Positions 39,382 through 48,849 of a stretch of 52,181 nt of DNA are shown piece after piece. Each line of letters opens with the position of its first letter. The stretch's first letter is position 1. A model generated the notes under the pieces. That model searched no databases, was not told the origin of the DNA, and worked only from the letters and a program-made list of their open reading frames with translations. Source of the DNA: an uncultured Opitutia bacterium (lineage in GTDB: Bacteria > Verrucomicrobiota > Verrucomicrobiia > Opitutales > Opitutaceae); assembly GCA_903827245.1 (NCBI GenBank), contig CAIKHO010000073.1, positions 1 through 52,181 of the forward strand, written 5' to 3'. The translations under genes were made by a program, and so were the position numbers.

Positions 39382-40500
39382 ATGCTCAAAAAAATATCAC
39401 TCACCTTGCTTGTGATCCTAGTGGTCATCGGCGTGCCCGGTGGCGTTAAATTCCTCCAGATCTCCCATTTGATCGCCCAGGGCGCGCCGCCGGTTCCCGC
39501 CGAGTCGATCACCACGGCCGCCGTCGTGGCGGAACAGTGGCAGCCGGCCATTCATGTCGTGGGTTCACTGGCCGCGGTGCAGGGCGTGACGATCAGCGCC
39601 CAACTCGATGGCAATATAGCCAAGATTGCCTTTGAAGCAGGCGCCGCGGTGAAGGTCGGCGATCTCCTCGTCAGCCAGGATACCACCGTCGAGCAGGCCC
39701 AGCTGCGTTCGGCCGAATCGGCCGCGGCGCTGGCCAAGGTCAACCTCGACCGCGCCAAGGAATTGGTCGGAAAGAACTCCATCGCCCAGTCCGACCTCGA
39801 TGCGGCGGCCGCACAGTTCGAGCAGGCCGCGGCGCAGTCGGATAACATCCGCTCGGTCATCGCCAAGAAGACCATCCGCGCTCCATTCTCCGGCCGGCTC
39901 GGCATCCGGCTCGTCAATCTCGGCCAGACGCTCAAGGCCGGTGACGCGATTGTCTCGCTGCAGGCCCTCCAGCCGATCTACGCGAACTTCCAGCTCCCCC
40001 AGCAGGAGCTCAGCCGGATCTCGGCGGGGTTTGCCGTGCAGATCACCGGCGACGCGGTTCCCGGCAAGGCCGTGGAAGGCAAGGTCACCGCGATCAATCC
40101 CGACGTGGACACTGCCACGCGTAACGTGCGCGTGCAGGCAACGCTGGAGAACGGCGACGAGCAGCTGCGCCCCGGCATGTTCGTCAACGTCGCGGTGCTC
40201 CTGCCGCGGAAGGACGATATTCTCGCCATTCCCGCCAGCTCGGTGCTTTACGCCCCGTACGGCGATTCCGTCTTCGTGGTCGAGGCCGGCAAGGACGCCA
40301 AGGCCCCCAAGGTGGTGCGCCAGCAGTTCGTGCGCCTCGGCGAGCGGCGCGGTGACTTTATCGCCGTGATTTCGGGCCTCAAGGCCGGCGACACGATCGC
40401 CTCGGCCGGGGTCTTCAAGCTGCGCAACGGCGCCACCGTGGTGGTGGACAACTCCCTCGCGCCCGACGCCCAACTCGCGCCCAAGCCCAAGGATTCCTGA
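39382..40500 (+). CDS. RND efflux periplasmic adaptor (MexA/AcrA family)
   Basis: 372 residues. An N-terminal membrane helix/signal (LLVILVVIGVPGGVKFL) is followed by the lipoyl half GVTISAQLDGNIAKIAFEAGAAVKVGDLLVSQD, a short alpha hairpin (75-130), and the second lipoyl half IRAPFSGRLGIRLVNLGQTLKAGDAIVSL. The beta-barrel (VEGKVTAINPDVDTATRNVRVQATLEN...LRPGMFVNVAVLLP) and membrane-proximal domains follow. It lies 99 bp after marR and connects the RND pump to the TolC-like channel encoded downstream. Confidence 0.95.
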   Translation: MLKKISLTLLVILVVIGVPGGVKFLQISHLIAQGAPPVPAESITTAAVVAEQWQPAIHVVGSLAAVQGVTISAQLDGNIAKIAFEAGAAVKVGDLLVSQDTTVEQAQLRSAESAAALAKVNLDRAKELVGKNSIAQSDLDAAAAQFEQAAAQSDNIRSVIAKKTIRAPFSGRLGIRLVNLGQTLKAGDAIVSLQALQPIYANFQLPQQELSRISAGFAVQITGDAVPGKAVEGKVTAINPDVDTATRNVRVQATLENGDEQLRPGMFVNVAVLLPRKDDILAIPASSVLYAPYGDSVFVVEAGKDAKAPKVVRQQFVRLGERRGDFIAVISGLKAGDTIASAGVFKLRNGATVVVDNSLAPDAQLAPKPKDS

Positions 40501-40580
40501 TCATCCCGGCGGGGCAGGGCGCTTGCCGCCCATTGCCGGCGCAGCAGCGCCCGGCGGCCACGCTGCACACGCCCATCCTC

Positions 40581-43500
40581 ATGAAATTTACCGACCTCTT
40601 CATCCGGCGCCCGGTCCTCGCGATCGTCGTCAACCTGGTGATCATCATCGCCGGCCTGCAGGCTTATCGCACGCTCAACGTGCGCCAGTACCCGCGCAGC
40701 GACAACGCCAGCATCTCCGTCACCACCGTCTACGTCGGCGCCCCCGCCGAGCTCGTCCGCGGCTTCATCACCACGCCGCTGGAGCGCTCCATCGCCGCCG
40801 CCGACGGTATCGATTACATCGAGTCGTCGAGCTCCCTTGGCATCTCGACGATCAACGTCCGCCTCAAGCTCAACTACGACCCGCTCAAGGCGCTCGCGGA
40901 AATCACCACCCGCGTGAACCAGGTGCGCAACGATCTCCCGCCCGAGGCCGAGCTGCCCACCATCACCGTCCAGTCGGCCGACAGCCAGTTCGCCGCGGCC
41001 TACCTTAGCTTCACCTCCGATGTGCTCCAGCAGAACGAGATCACCGACTATCTCGTGCGCGTCGTGCAGCCGCGCCTGACCGCCCTCGCCGGCGTGCAGC
41101 GCGCCGACATCCTCGGCGCCCGCACCTTCGCGATGCGCATCTGGCTCAAGCCCGACCGCATGGCCGCCCTCAACATCAGCCCGTCCCAGGTACGGGCCGC
41201 GCTCGCCGCCAACAACTACCTGTCGGCGCTCGGCACCACCAAGGGTTCCCTCGTCCAGGTCAACGTCACGGCCAACACCGACCTGCGCTCCGTCGAGGAG
41301 TTCAAGCAGCTGGTGATCCGCCAGCAGAACGACGCCATCGTGCGGCTCTCCGACATCGCCGACATCGTCCTTGGCTCCGAGGATTACAACACCGAGGTTC
41401 GCTTCTCGGGCCAGACCGCCGTCTTCATCGGCATCTGGCCGCTGCCCAACGCCAACTCGATCGACGTGATCAAGGGCGTCAACGTCGAGATGGCCCAGAT
41501 CCAGAAGGAGCTGCCCACCGGGATGAAGGCGATCATCGCGTACGACGCCACCGCCTACATCAACAATGCCATCCACGAGGTGAAGCACACGCTGATGGAC
41601 ACGCTGATCATCGTCGTGATCGTGATCTTCCTTTTCCTCGGCACCTTCCGTTCCGTGCTGGTGCCGGTCATCGCCATCCCTCTCTCGCTGATCGGCGCGC
41701 TGTTCCTGATGCAGCTGTTCGGCTTCACCATCAACCTGCTCACGCTGCTGGCGATCGTGCTCTCGGTCGGCCTCGTGGTCGACGACGCCATCGTCGTCGT
41801 CGAGAACGTCGAGCGGCATCTGCGCGAGGGGCGCACGCCCTTCGACGCCGCGATCCTCGGCGCCCGCGAGCTGGCGAGCCCGATCATCGCGATGACGATC
41901 ACCCTGATGGCGGTCTACGCCCCCATCGGCCTGCAGGGCGGGCTGACCGGCTCGCTCTTCCGGGAGTTCGCCTTCACCCTGGCCGGGGCCGTGGCGATTT
42001 CCGGCGTGGTGGCGCTGACGCTTTCGCCGATGATGGCGTCGCGCCTGCTCAAGGCCGGCCACGATGACCATGGCTTTGCCCGGGTCGTCAACGGCACATT
42101 CGACCGCATCAAGCGCGGCTACGGCCGCCTCCTCGACGGCGCCCTGGCGAACCGGCCTTACATTTACACGATCTGGGTGGTCGTGGGCCTGCTGGGTTTC
42201 TTCATGATCGGCGGACCGCTGACCCCCGCCGAACTCGCCCCCGCGGAGGACCAGGGCGTGATCTTCGGCATTGTCGAGGGCTCGGCCAACGCGACGATCG
42301 ACGAGGCCAGCCGGTTCGCCGTGGCGAGCTACAAGGCGTTCCAGAGCGTGCCCGAGACGGACTTCGTGTTCCAGCTCACCCAGCCGAACTCCGGCTTTGG
42401 CGGCATGGTGGCGAAACCGTGGAGCGAGCGGAAGCGAAACATTTTCCAGATCCTGCCGGAGGTGCAGCAGAAGGTATCGGCGATCCCCGGCATCCGGCTG
42501 CAGGCGGTCACACCGCCGTCGCTGCCGGGTGGCGGCACGTTCCCGGTCGAATTCGTCATCGCCTCCACTGCCGACGCCGACCAGCTGCTCGGTTTCGCCG
42601 AGCAGCTGCAGAAGACGGCGATGGACCAGCACAAGTTCTACTTCTCGCAGATCGACCTGAAGATCGACCAGCCGCAGGCGGAGTTCCAGATCGACCGCGA
42701 CAAGGTCGCCGCCTTGGGGCTTAACCTCACGCAGATCGGCGCCGACATCGGGGCCGATCTCGGCGGGAACTATGTCAACCGCTTCAACATCGAGGGCCGC
42801 AGCTACAAGGTCATCCCGCAGATCAAGCGCGTCGAGCGGCTCAATCCCGACCAGTTGAAAGACATCTACGTGACCGGTCCGAACGGCCAGCTGGTACCGC
42901 TCGGCTCCGTGGCCACCGTGATCAACAAGACGGTCCCGCGCTCGCTCAACCGCTTCCAGCAGCTGAACTCGGTGAAGATCTCCGGCGTCCCGTCCGGCAC
43001 GCTCGACTCCACCCTCCGCTTCATGGAGGACGAGGCCGCGAAGATCCTGCCGAAGGGCTACGTCATCGACTACACCGGCGAGGCCCGCCAGCTCCGCAAG
43101 GAAGGCGGTAACGCCAAGTTCTGGGGCACCATGGGGCTCGCTGTCATCCTGATCTTCCTCGTGCTCGCGGCGCAGTTCAACAGCTTCCGCGATCCGCTCG
43201 TCATCCTTGCCGGCTCCGTGCCGCTCGCGCTGTTCGGCGCCGGTTTGTTCATGTTCATGAAATTCCCGGTCCTGCAGCAGCATTTCTGGACCGACGGTTT
43301 CACCACGACCTTCAATATCTACTCGCAGGTCGGACTCGTGACACTGGTCGGGCTGATCGCGAAGAACGGCATCCTGATCGTGGAATTCGCCAACCATCTC
43401 CAGCTGCAGGGCAAGTCGAAGCTCGAGGCCGCGCATGAGGCCGCGCTGACCCGCCTGCGCCCCGTGCTGATGACCACGGTCGCCACCGTGGCCGGCCACT

Positions 43501-43715
43501 TCCCGCTCACACTCGTCACCGGCGCCGGCGCCGCGGCGCGAAACTCGATCGGTCTCGTGCTGGTCGGCGGCATGACGATCGGCACGACCTTCACGCTCTT
43601 TGTGCTGCCGGCGCTCTATGTGCTGATGGCCAAGGACCACAGCAAGGAACGCGCGGCCGCGGCCAGCCCGTCGGACTCCTCCCTGCTTGAGCCGGAACCT
43701 AGGTTCGCAAAATGA
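40581..43715 (+). CDS. RND multidrug efflux permease (MexB/AcrB family)
   Basis: 1044 residues, full length. FIRRPVLAIVVNLVIIIAGLQAYRTLNVRQYP forms TM1 and is typical of the MexF/MexB side of the HAE1 family. The proton-relay pair is D401-D402 in VGLVVDDAIVVVENVERHLREG. Two large periplasmic loops lie between TM1-2 and TM7-8, and the C-terminal half has GLVTLVGLIAKNGILIVEFANHLQ. It exports amphiphilic compounds by proton antiport. The 80-bp gap after the adaptor contains an earlier in-frame ATG (40533); ATG 40581 (MKFTDLFIRRP) matches the family. Confidence 0.96.
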   Translation: MKFTDLFIRRPVLAIVVNLVIIIAGLQAYRTLNVRQYPRSDNASISVTTVYVGAPAELVRGFITTPLERSIAAADGIDYIESSSSLGISTINVRLKLNYDPLKALAEITTRVNQVRNDLPPEAELPTITVQSADSQFAAAYLSFTSDVLQQNEITDYLVRVVQPRLTALAGVQRADILGARTFAMRIWLKPDRMAALNISPSQVRAALAANNYLSALGTTKGSLVQVNVTANTDLRSVEEFKQLVIRQQNDAIVRLSDIADIVLGSEDYNTEVRFSGQTAVFIGIWPLPNANSIDVIKGVNVEMAQIQKELPTGMKAIIAYDATAYINNAIHEVKHTLMDTLIIVVIVIFLFLGTFRSVLVPVIAIPLSLIGALFLMQLFGFTINLLTLLAIVLSVGLVVDDAIVVVENVERHLREGRTPFDAAILGARELASPIIAMTITLMAVYAPIGLQGGLTGSLFREFAFTLAGAVAISGVVALTLSPMMASRLLKAGHDDHGFARVVNGTFDRIKRGYGRLLDGALANRPYIYTIWVVVGLLGFFMIGGPLTPAELAPAEDQGVIFGIVEGSANATIDEASRFAVASYKAFQSVPETDFVFQLTQPNSGFGGMVAKPWSERKRNIFQILPEVQQKVSAIPGIRLQAVTPPSLPGGGTFPVEFVIASTADADQLLGFAEQLQKTAMDQHKFYFSQIDLKIDQPQAEFQIDRDKVAALGLNLTQIGADIGADLGGNYVNRFNIEGRSYKVIPQIKRVERLNPDQLKDIYVTGPNGQLVPLGSVATVINKTVPRSLNRFQQLNSVKISGVPSGTLDSTLRFMEDEAAKILPKGYVIDYTGEARQLRKEGGNAKFWGTMGLAVILIFLVLAAQFNSFRDPLVILAGSVPLALFGAGLFMFMKFPVLQQHFWTDGFTTTFNIYSQVGLVTLVGLIAKNGILIVEFANHLQLQGKSKLEAAHEAALTRLRPVLMTTVATVAGHFPLTLVTGAGAAARNSIGLVLVGGMTIGTTFTLFVLPALYVLMAKDHSKERAAAASPSDSSLLEPEPRFAK

Positions 43716-43722
43716 TCCATTC

Positions 43723-45069
43723 ATGAAAATCCGTTCCCAATCCCTACGCCCGCTGGTTGCCGCCCTGGTGGTGGCGGTTTTTTCCGGGCCGGCCCTGCGC
43801 GCCGCCGCCGCCCCGCCGCCGGTGCCCGACCAGCTCGATCTCAAGACGGCGATCGGCTTCGCCCTTGAGAACAATTTTGCCATCCGCCAGGCCCGGGAAC
43901 GCATCCGGCAGCAGGAGGGCGTCGTCGTCCAGGTCAGTTCCCGCGAGATTCCCAATGTCGCCGCCACCGGCTCGTACCAGCGGAATTCCAACGACATCTC
44001 CCAGTCGTTTCCCGCCAGCGACCGTAGCTGGTCGATCAACCTCAGCGCGAGCCAGACCCTGTATGCGGGCGGGGGCGTGCGTTCGTCGATCAAGAGCTCC
44101 AAGCTCGCCCGCGAGGCGGCCATGCTCGATCTGCAATCCGTGATCAATGACGCGCTGCTCTCGGTGCGCGTGGATTTCTACAACGTCCTGCTCGCCCGCG
44201 AGAAGATCAAGGTGCAGGAGCAGAATCTCGCGCTGCTGAAGCAGCAGCTTAAGAACGTGACCGACCGCTACGACGCCGGCACCGTCTCCGCCTTCGAGAA
44301 ACTGCGGGCCGACGTCGCCGTGGCCAACGCCCAGGTGCCGCTGATCACCGCCCGCAACGATTACCGCCTCGCCATCGAGCAGCTGCGCCAGGCCCTCGGT
44401 TTCACGACCAACACGCCGGAAAATCTCCGCAAGATTCCCGATTTTATCGGCTCGCTCGATTATGTCCCGGCGACCTTCGACCTGCAGGCCGCGTTCAATG
44501 CGGCCCACGCCAACCGGCCGGACCTCCAGCGCCTCGCCAAGCTCCAGTCCGCCAGCGAGGAGTCGGTCACCACCGCCCGTTCCAACTATTATCCCAAGGT
44601 CTCGCTCGTGGGCGGATGGGAGCTGTTCAAGGGTCCGACCAACAGCTTTGGCGACTCCATTGACGGGGTGTACATCGGCCTGCAGTCGCAATGGAACATC
44701 TTCGATGGCCGCTCCACCGCCGGCCAGGTGATCCAGGCGCGTTCCCAGCTCGAGCAGGCCCGCCTGTCCCTGACCGATGCGCAGCTGGCCGCGGAGGTAG
44801 ATGTCCGGAGCGCCTACTCGTCGTTCCAGGAAGCCACCGAGCTCGCCGATGCCTCGCAAAAGGTCGTCGCCGAGGCCGAGGAATCCGTCCGTCTCGCCAC
44901 CGCGCGCTATGACGCGGGCACCGCCACCCAGCTCGATGTGCTGCAGGCCCAGGTCGACCTGACCACGGCCCGCACCAACCAGCTGCAGGCGTTTTACACC
45001 TACAACGTCGCGGTCGCCAGTCTGCGCAAGGCCATGGGGCGGGCCGACGACTTTGTGATCACGAACTGA
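43723..45069 (+). CDS. TolC-family outer-membrane efflux protein
   Basis: 448 residues. A signal peptide (PLVAALVVAVFSGPALRAAAA) is followed by two OEP repeats of long helices: DLKTAIGFALENNFAIRQARERI...YQRNS and a second half with LFKGPTNSFGDSIDGVYIGLQSQWNIFDGRSTAGQV and TARYDAGTATQLDVLQAQVDLTTAR. It is the outer-membrane exit duct for the RND pump encoded just upstream (7-bp gap), and perhaps also for the orphan EmrAB-like system at 21257-24063, which has no channel of its own here. Confidence 0.94.
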   Translation: MKIRSQSLRPLVAALVVAVFSGPALRAAAAPPPVPDQLDLKTAIGFALENNFAIRQARERIRQQEGVVVQVSSREIPNVAATGSYQRNSNDISQSFPASDRSWSINLSASQTLYAGGGVRSSIKSSKLAREAAMLDLQSVINDALLSVRVDFYNVLLAREKIKVQEQNLALLKQQLKNVTDRYDAGTVSAFEKLRADVAVANAQVPLITARNDYRLAIEQLRQALGFTTNTPENLRKIPDFIGSLDYVPATFDLQAAFNAAHANRPDLQRLAKLQSASEESVTTARSNYYPKVSLVGGWELFKGPTNSFGDSIDGVYIGLQSQWNIFDGRSTAGQVIQARSQLEQARLSLTDAQLAAEVDVRSAYSSFQEATELADASQKVVAEAEESVRLATARYDAGTATQLDVLQAQVDLTTARTNQLQAFYTYNVAVASLRKAMGRADDFVITN

Positions 45070-45076
45070 CGTTCTT

Positions 45077-45126
45077 CCCGTCAGGTTTGATGACGGGCCC
45101 CCCGGTCAATTCCGGGAACGGGGGGC
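45077..45126. other. Two adjacent hairpins after tolC-like gene
   Basis: CCCGTCA (45077-45083) pairs with TGACGGG (45091-45097), and GCCCCCCG (45097-45104) pairs with CGGGGGGC (45119-45126). The two stems share base 45097 and so are alternatives or nearly abutting. They lack a T-run but may attenuate transcription between the efflux operon and the AsmA-like gene. Confidence 0.45.
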
Positions 45127-45206
45127 GATTCCCGCAGTTTTATCCCGCAAGTCATTTTACCTCAGGCTCGCAACCCGGAGCGAGCCGTGGTGTCTTTTTG
45201 AAGTTC

Positions 45207-48200
45207 ATGAAAGTCGTCCGCTTTCTCGTTTTTGGCGTTGCTGCGTTTCTGGCCCTGCTGGTGGTCGTCGTGGGGGTGGCGTTCACCTCCGCTTTTCAGA
45301 CTTGGCTGGCCCGCCGGGAACTGGCCGCGCAGCCGGGCCTCACCGCCACCTTGGGCCGGGTCAGCGCGGGGCTCGACCATGTGCGCCTCGAGCAATTGCA
45401 CGTCACCCAGTCGGGGGCGACGCTGGTGATTCCGTCCCTCGACGCTGATTTGTCCCTTGTCTCCGCCGCCGGGCGGAGTGTTCAAATCAAGAAACTCGTG
45501 GCCAAGGGCTGGACGGTCGACCTCACCAGTCCCGCGGCAGGTGAGGCGTCCGGCGGTCCAGGATCCGGCCATGATTTGCCGCCGGCCAGCTCGGGAATTC
45601 CGGGTGCCTCCGGTCCGGCAGCCGCCCCCGCGCAAGCCGCCGCGGCCGTGTTTCAGGGCGTCTTCAATCAGCTCAGGCTTCCCGTCGACCTCGCGGTTGA
45701 TTCCGTCGAACTCGAGGGTGAGATCATTTTCCCTGTCACCGCCGGGCAACCGCCCGGTCGGGCGCGGGTGACCCTCACCGGCGGCCAGCTGGGCGCGGGC
45801 CACGAGGGCCGGTTCAATTTCACCGCCACCACGGCCCTGGCCCCGACCGCCCAGGTCAACGCCCTCAACGCGACCGGCAGCCTGCTCATGGCCATGGACA
45901 CGCCGCGCACGTTTTCGCGCCTCGGGGTGAATCTCGAGGCCGAGGCCCGCGGCCCGCAGTTTCCGCAGGGGACCAAGCTTTCCGCTGCGCTCACCGCCGG
46001 ACATTCCAATGCCGGGGAAAGCTACACCGTCGTGGTCGAGGCGGCCGGCCGGAAACTGCTGACGATCCAGGCGGACTATCCCGCCGATTCCGGCCGCGCG
46101 ACCGGCGGCCGTTCGATCAAGGGCGCGTGGATGGTCGACACGAACGACGGCGACGTCATGCCGTTTGCGCTCGGCCGCCCGCTGCCGGCCTTTGCGGCCA
46201 AGGGGGAGGGTGTCTTTGAGACCGATGCGGCTTTGGCCGGGTATTCCGCCAGCGGCCGATTCACGCTGACCGCGGACAAGCTCGGCGTGGTGCGTCCGGA
46301 GCTGGAACCGGTTGGCGCCATCAAGGGCGCGCTGGCCTTCGACCTGATGCACGAGGGCGACACGGTACGCGTGACGAGCCTCAGCCTGGATCTCGCGGGT
46401 GCGCGGCCGGTGCTGACGGCGCGGTCGCTGCAGCCGTTTGTCTACAATGTGAAGACGCGCCTGAGTGAGGCCGCCGATCCCGCGAAGGATTTGCTCAGCC
46501 TCGAACTGCAGGGCTTGCCCCTCGCATGGGTGCAGCCGTTTGCGGCCGGCGTGGTTTTGACTGGCAACGATCTGCGCGGTTCGTTCGTGGTCGGGGTGCG
46601 CAATGACGGGGTGGCCGGTCTCCGTCCGACCGCACCCCTGACGCTGGGAAATCTCAGTGTCGCGCGGGCGGGCAAGCCGCTCATCCGGGCAGTCGATCTT
46701 TCCCTCAAACTTTCGGCGGACTACACTTCGCAGGGCTGGCAGGCCGAGCTGTCCGAGGTCACCGCCCGCAGCGGCGGGGTCACGTTGCTCACCCTCGAGG
46801 CCAAGGCCGGCCAGCTCGCGGGCAAGGACCAGGCCATCAAGACGACCGGCCAGTGGACGGCCAGCCTGCCGGGGCTGCTCACGCAGCCGGTGGCCGGTGG
46901 CATCTTCGCGCTCACCGGCGGCCGCGCCGCGGGGGATTTTTCCGCCAGCCTCGGCGTGACGAAGGAAATCTCGGCGAAACTTGCGTTCACCGGGTTGACG
47001 GTTGATCCTAAAATCTCCGCCGCCTCCTTGCCGGCCATCAGCGCCGATGTGCGGGCAGATATTGCTAAGGACGGGAAAATCGTCCTAAAGGCGCCCGTGC
47101 TGCTGCAGCGGGACGGCCGCAAGTCGGACCTCACGCTGGATGGCACGCTCACGACGGCCACCGCCGGGGTCGCGGTGAGCGGCCGCATCACGAGCACGTA
47201 TCTCGCCGTGGATGACGCGCAAGTCCTGGCGTCCGCGCTCGCCGCGCCGCCCGCCGCCGCGGTTCCGGCGACTCCGGTATCGCCGGCGGGACCCGACAGC
47301 CTGCCTTTCTGGACCGGCGTCACCGGCGACGTTTCCCTGGCGCTGAAGAAAGTTTCCTACCAGCAGTCGCTGGAGATCACGGATGTGGTCGGGACGCTTC
47401 ACCTGGAGGCGGGCGCCCTCAAGCTTGACGGCGTCCGGGCCGGGCTGGGCGAGGGGAGCGATTTCAAACTGGCCGGGGGTGTGACCTTTGACGGCAAGGT
47501 GAAGGAGCCCTACGCGCTGAAGGCCGATTTCGCCGTGAACAACTTTGATTCCGCGGCGCTCTTCAAGGCGCTCAATCCCGGCAAGCCCCCGACCATCGAG
47601 GGCCGGTTCAATGTAACGAGCAAGCTGACCGGCGGCGGCGCGAACGCCGACCAGCTGTTCGCTCGCACGCGCGGCGATTTCCAGCTCTCGAGCAAGGGCG
47701 GCACCTGCCGCCTGCTGCAGGCCGATCTGTCGGACAAGATCCAGAAGACCCAGTCGACCGTCGCGACCCTCGGCGGCCTGCTGGCGGCGGCCACGGGCCG
47801 GGACAAGATCGCCGACTACGCGAACCGCACCCAGATCGTGGTCGAGGTGGCCAACGACTGGAAGGAGATCCCGTTCGACCAGTTGAACGTGACGGTCTCG
47901 CGCGACAACGACCTGAACGTCATGTTGCAGAATTTCACGCTGATCTCCCCGACCAAGCGCATCGCCGGCACGGGGGAAATCCGCCATGTCGAGGGCACGC
48001 CGCTGCTGTCCCAGGCGCTCGACCTCCGCCTGCAGCTTTGGGCGCAGGGCAAGACCGCCGACCTGATGAAGCGGGCCAGCCTGCTGACCGGCCAGCAGGA
48101 CAATCTCGGTTACACGGCATTCCTGACGCCCATCCGCATCATCGGAACCCTGGAAAATCCCGACACCAGCGAATTCCGGAACGCCCTGCTCAAGGCCGCC

Positions 48201-48236
48201 GGCAGCTCGCTGCTGAACAACTTGCTGGGTCGCTAG
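45207..48236 (+). CDS. Large AsmA-like envelope protein
   Basis: 1009 residues. An N-terminal membrane anchor (VRFLVFGVAAFLALLVVVVGVAFTSAF) is followed by a long, beta-strand-rich periplasmic body with repeated 'lsG.l...gkl.l.g..' units and a low-complexity Gly/Pro/Ala stretch near 115-150. The C-terminal region resembles the AsmA C-terminal domain (FNVTSKLTGGGANADQLFARTRGDFQLSSKGGTCRLL...RIAGTGEIRHVEGTPLLSQALDLRLQLWAQGK). AsmA-like proteins are implicated in phospholipid transport between membranes. Function is inferred from architecture only. ATG 45207 was chosen for the basic-hydrophobic start. Confidence 0.75.
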   Translation: MKVVRFLVFGVAAFLALLVVVVGVAFTSAFQTWLARRELAAQPGLTATLGRVSAGLDHVRLEQLHVTQSGATLVIPSLDADLSLVSAAGRSVQIKKLVAKGWTVDLTSPAAGEASGGPGSGHDLPPASSGIPGASGPAAAPAQAAAAVFQGVFNQLRLPVDLAVDSVELEGEIIFPVTAGQPPGRARVTLTGGQLGAGHEGRFNFTATTALAPTAQVNALNATGSLLMAMDTPRTFSRLGVNLEAEARGPQFPQGTKLSAALTAGHSNAGESYTVVVEAAGRKLLTIQADYPADSGRATGGRSIKGAWMVDTNDGDVMPFALGRPLPAFAAKGEGVFETDAALAGYSASGRFTLTADKLGVVRPELEPVGAIKGALAFDLMHEGDTVRVTSLSLDLAGARPVLTARSLQPFVYNVKTRLSEAADPAKDLLSLELQGLPLAWVQPFAAGVVLTGNDLRGSFVVGVRNDGVAGLRPTAPLTLGNLSVARAGKPLIRAVDLSLKLSADYTSQGWQAELSEVTARSGGVTLLTLEAKAGQLAGKDQAIKTTGQWTASLPGLLTQPVAGGIFALTGGRAAGDFSASLGVTKEISAKLAFTGLTVDPKISAASLPAISADVRADIAKDGKIVLKAPVLLQRDGRKSDLTLDGTLTTATAGVAVSGRITSTYLAVDDAQVLASALAAPPAAAVPATPVSPAGPDSLPFWTGVTGDVSLALKKVSYQQSLEITDVVGTLHLEAGALKLDGVRAGLGEGSDFKLAGGVTFDGKVKEPYALKADFAVNNFDSAALFKALNPGKPPTIEGRFNVTSKLTGGGANADQLFARTRGDFQLSSKGGTCRLLQADLSDKIQKTQSTVATLGGLLAAATGRDKIADYANRTQIVVEVANDWKEIPFDQLNVTVSRDNDLNVMLQNFTLISPTKRIAGTGEIRHVEGTPLLSQALDLRLQLWAQGKTADLMKRASLLTGQQDNLGYTAFLTPIRIIGTLENPDTSEFRNALLKAAGSSLLNNLLGR

Positions 48237-48278
48237 GGCCGTGACAGGACTGAAGGCCGGAGCGCCCGAAAGCCAGCC

Positions 48279-48649
48279 GTAGGGGCGTCCCTTGTGGACG
48301 CCCGGTTTGACCTGACTCAAGCAGGAGTTGAAAGCCTGTTTCTCTGTGGAAACACGCCGACCGAAAGGTGGCCGCCGACCTCCCGCCGTCGCTCTCGCTA
48401 TGGCGGGCTGCAATGGCTTCGCGAGGGCACCGTAGCCTTGGCGAAGGTGGCCGGGCGGCGGATGGAACCGTCCGCAGTCTCACCGCGCCCGGAGGTCACG
48501 GCCCACCTCATTCCAACATCACGGCCTCGGCCGAGGCGTTGTTTGGCTCCATCGGCGAGCCAAAGGGCAAGCAACGTTTCAGCACGTTGCAGTGAACCCG
48601 CTCCGCCCCTTGCGAACCCAAACCGGGCGTCCGCAAGGAACGCCCCTAC
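48279..48649. repeat. MITE-like element with 30-bp terminal inverted repeats
   Basis: The arm 48279-48308 (begins GTAGGGGCGTCCCTTG) is complementary to 48620-48649 at 28 of 30 positions. The 311-bp interior carries the 23-bp repeat copy B (48361-48383) and, near 48488-48512, a decayed opposite-facing copy (GCCCGGAGGTCACGGCCC). It lies in the 613-bp gap 48237-48849. No transposase and no clear target duplication are seen. A continuous plus-strand frame across it (48294-48812) is repetitive and does not look like a protein. Confidence 0.75.
48361..48383. repeat. Dispersed 23-bp repeat, copy B
   Basis: The exact reverse complement of 31071-31093, located inside the MITE-like element. A perfect 23-bp match 17 kb away in noncoding DNA is far beyond chance. 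Confidence 0.85.
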
Positions 48650-48670
48650 AGGGTTGAATTTGATTAAAAA

Positions 48671-48752
48671 TCGTTCTCGTTCTCTTTCTCGTTCCTCGTT
48701 CTCGGGCTGGTGTTCTGAAGGGAGAACGAGAAAGAGAACGAGGAACGAGAAC
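48671..48752. repeat. Inverted pair of TC-rich/AG-rich GAGAACGAG repeats
   Basis: TCGTTCTCGTTCTCTTTC... (48671-48703) and GAGAACGAGAAAGAGAACGA... (48722-48752) are facing copies of the element at 7588-7620, separated by about 18 nt. Because of their short internal period they can pair in more than one register. It lies about 100 bp before the Aas-like gene. Confidence 0.85.
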
Positions 48753-48849
48753 AATAAGATCGGATCGGAGGTGAAAGTAGGGCACCGCCCTCCTACGGCG
48801 GAAAAGCTTTGAAAAAATCCCCCGGTGGCGCCGGCATGGTGCTTGAATC

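Noticed and set aside
40248-44147. A 1299-codon open frame on the minus strand opposite the RND genes
   Set aside because: It is antisense to well-recognised adaptor, permease and TolC genes. Its protein is rich in Arg, His, Asp and Gly without family features, the usual mirror of high-GC coding DNA.
48294-48812. A 172-codon plus-strand frame before the Aas-like gene
   Set aside because: It runs through terminal inverted repeats and the GAGAACGAG repeats, and its composition is dominated by repeat words.
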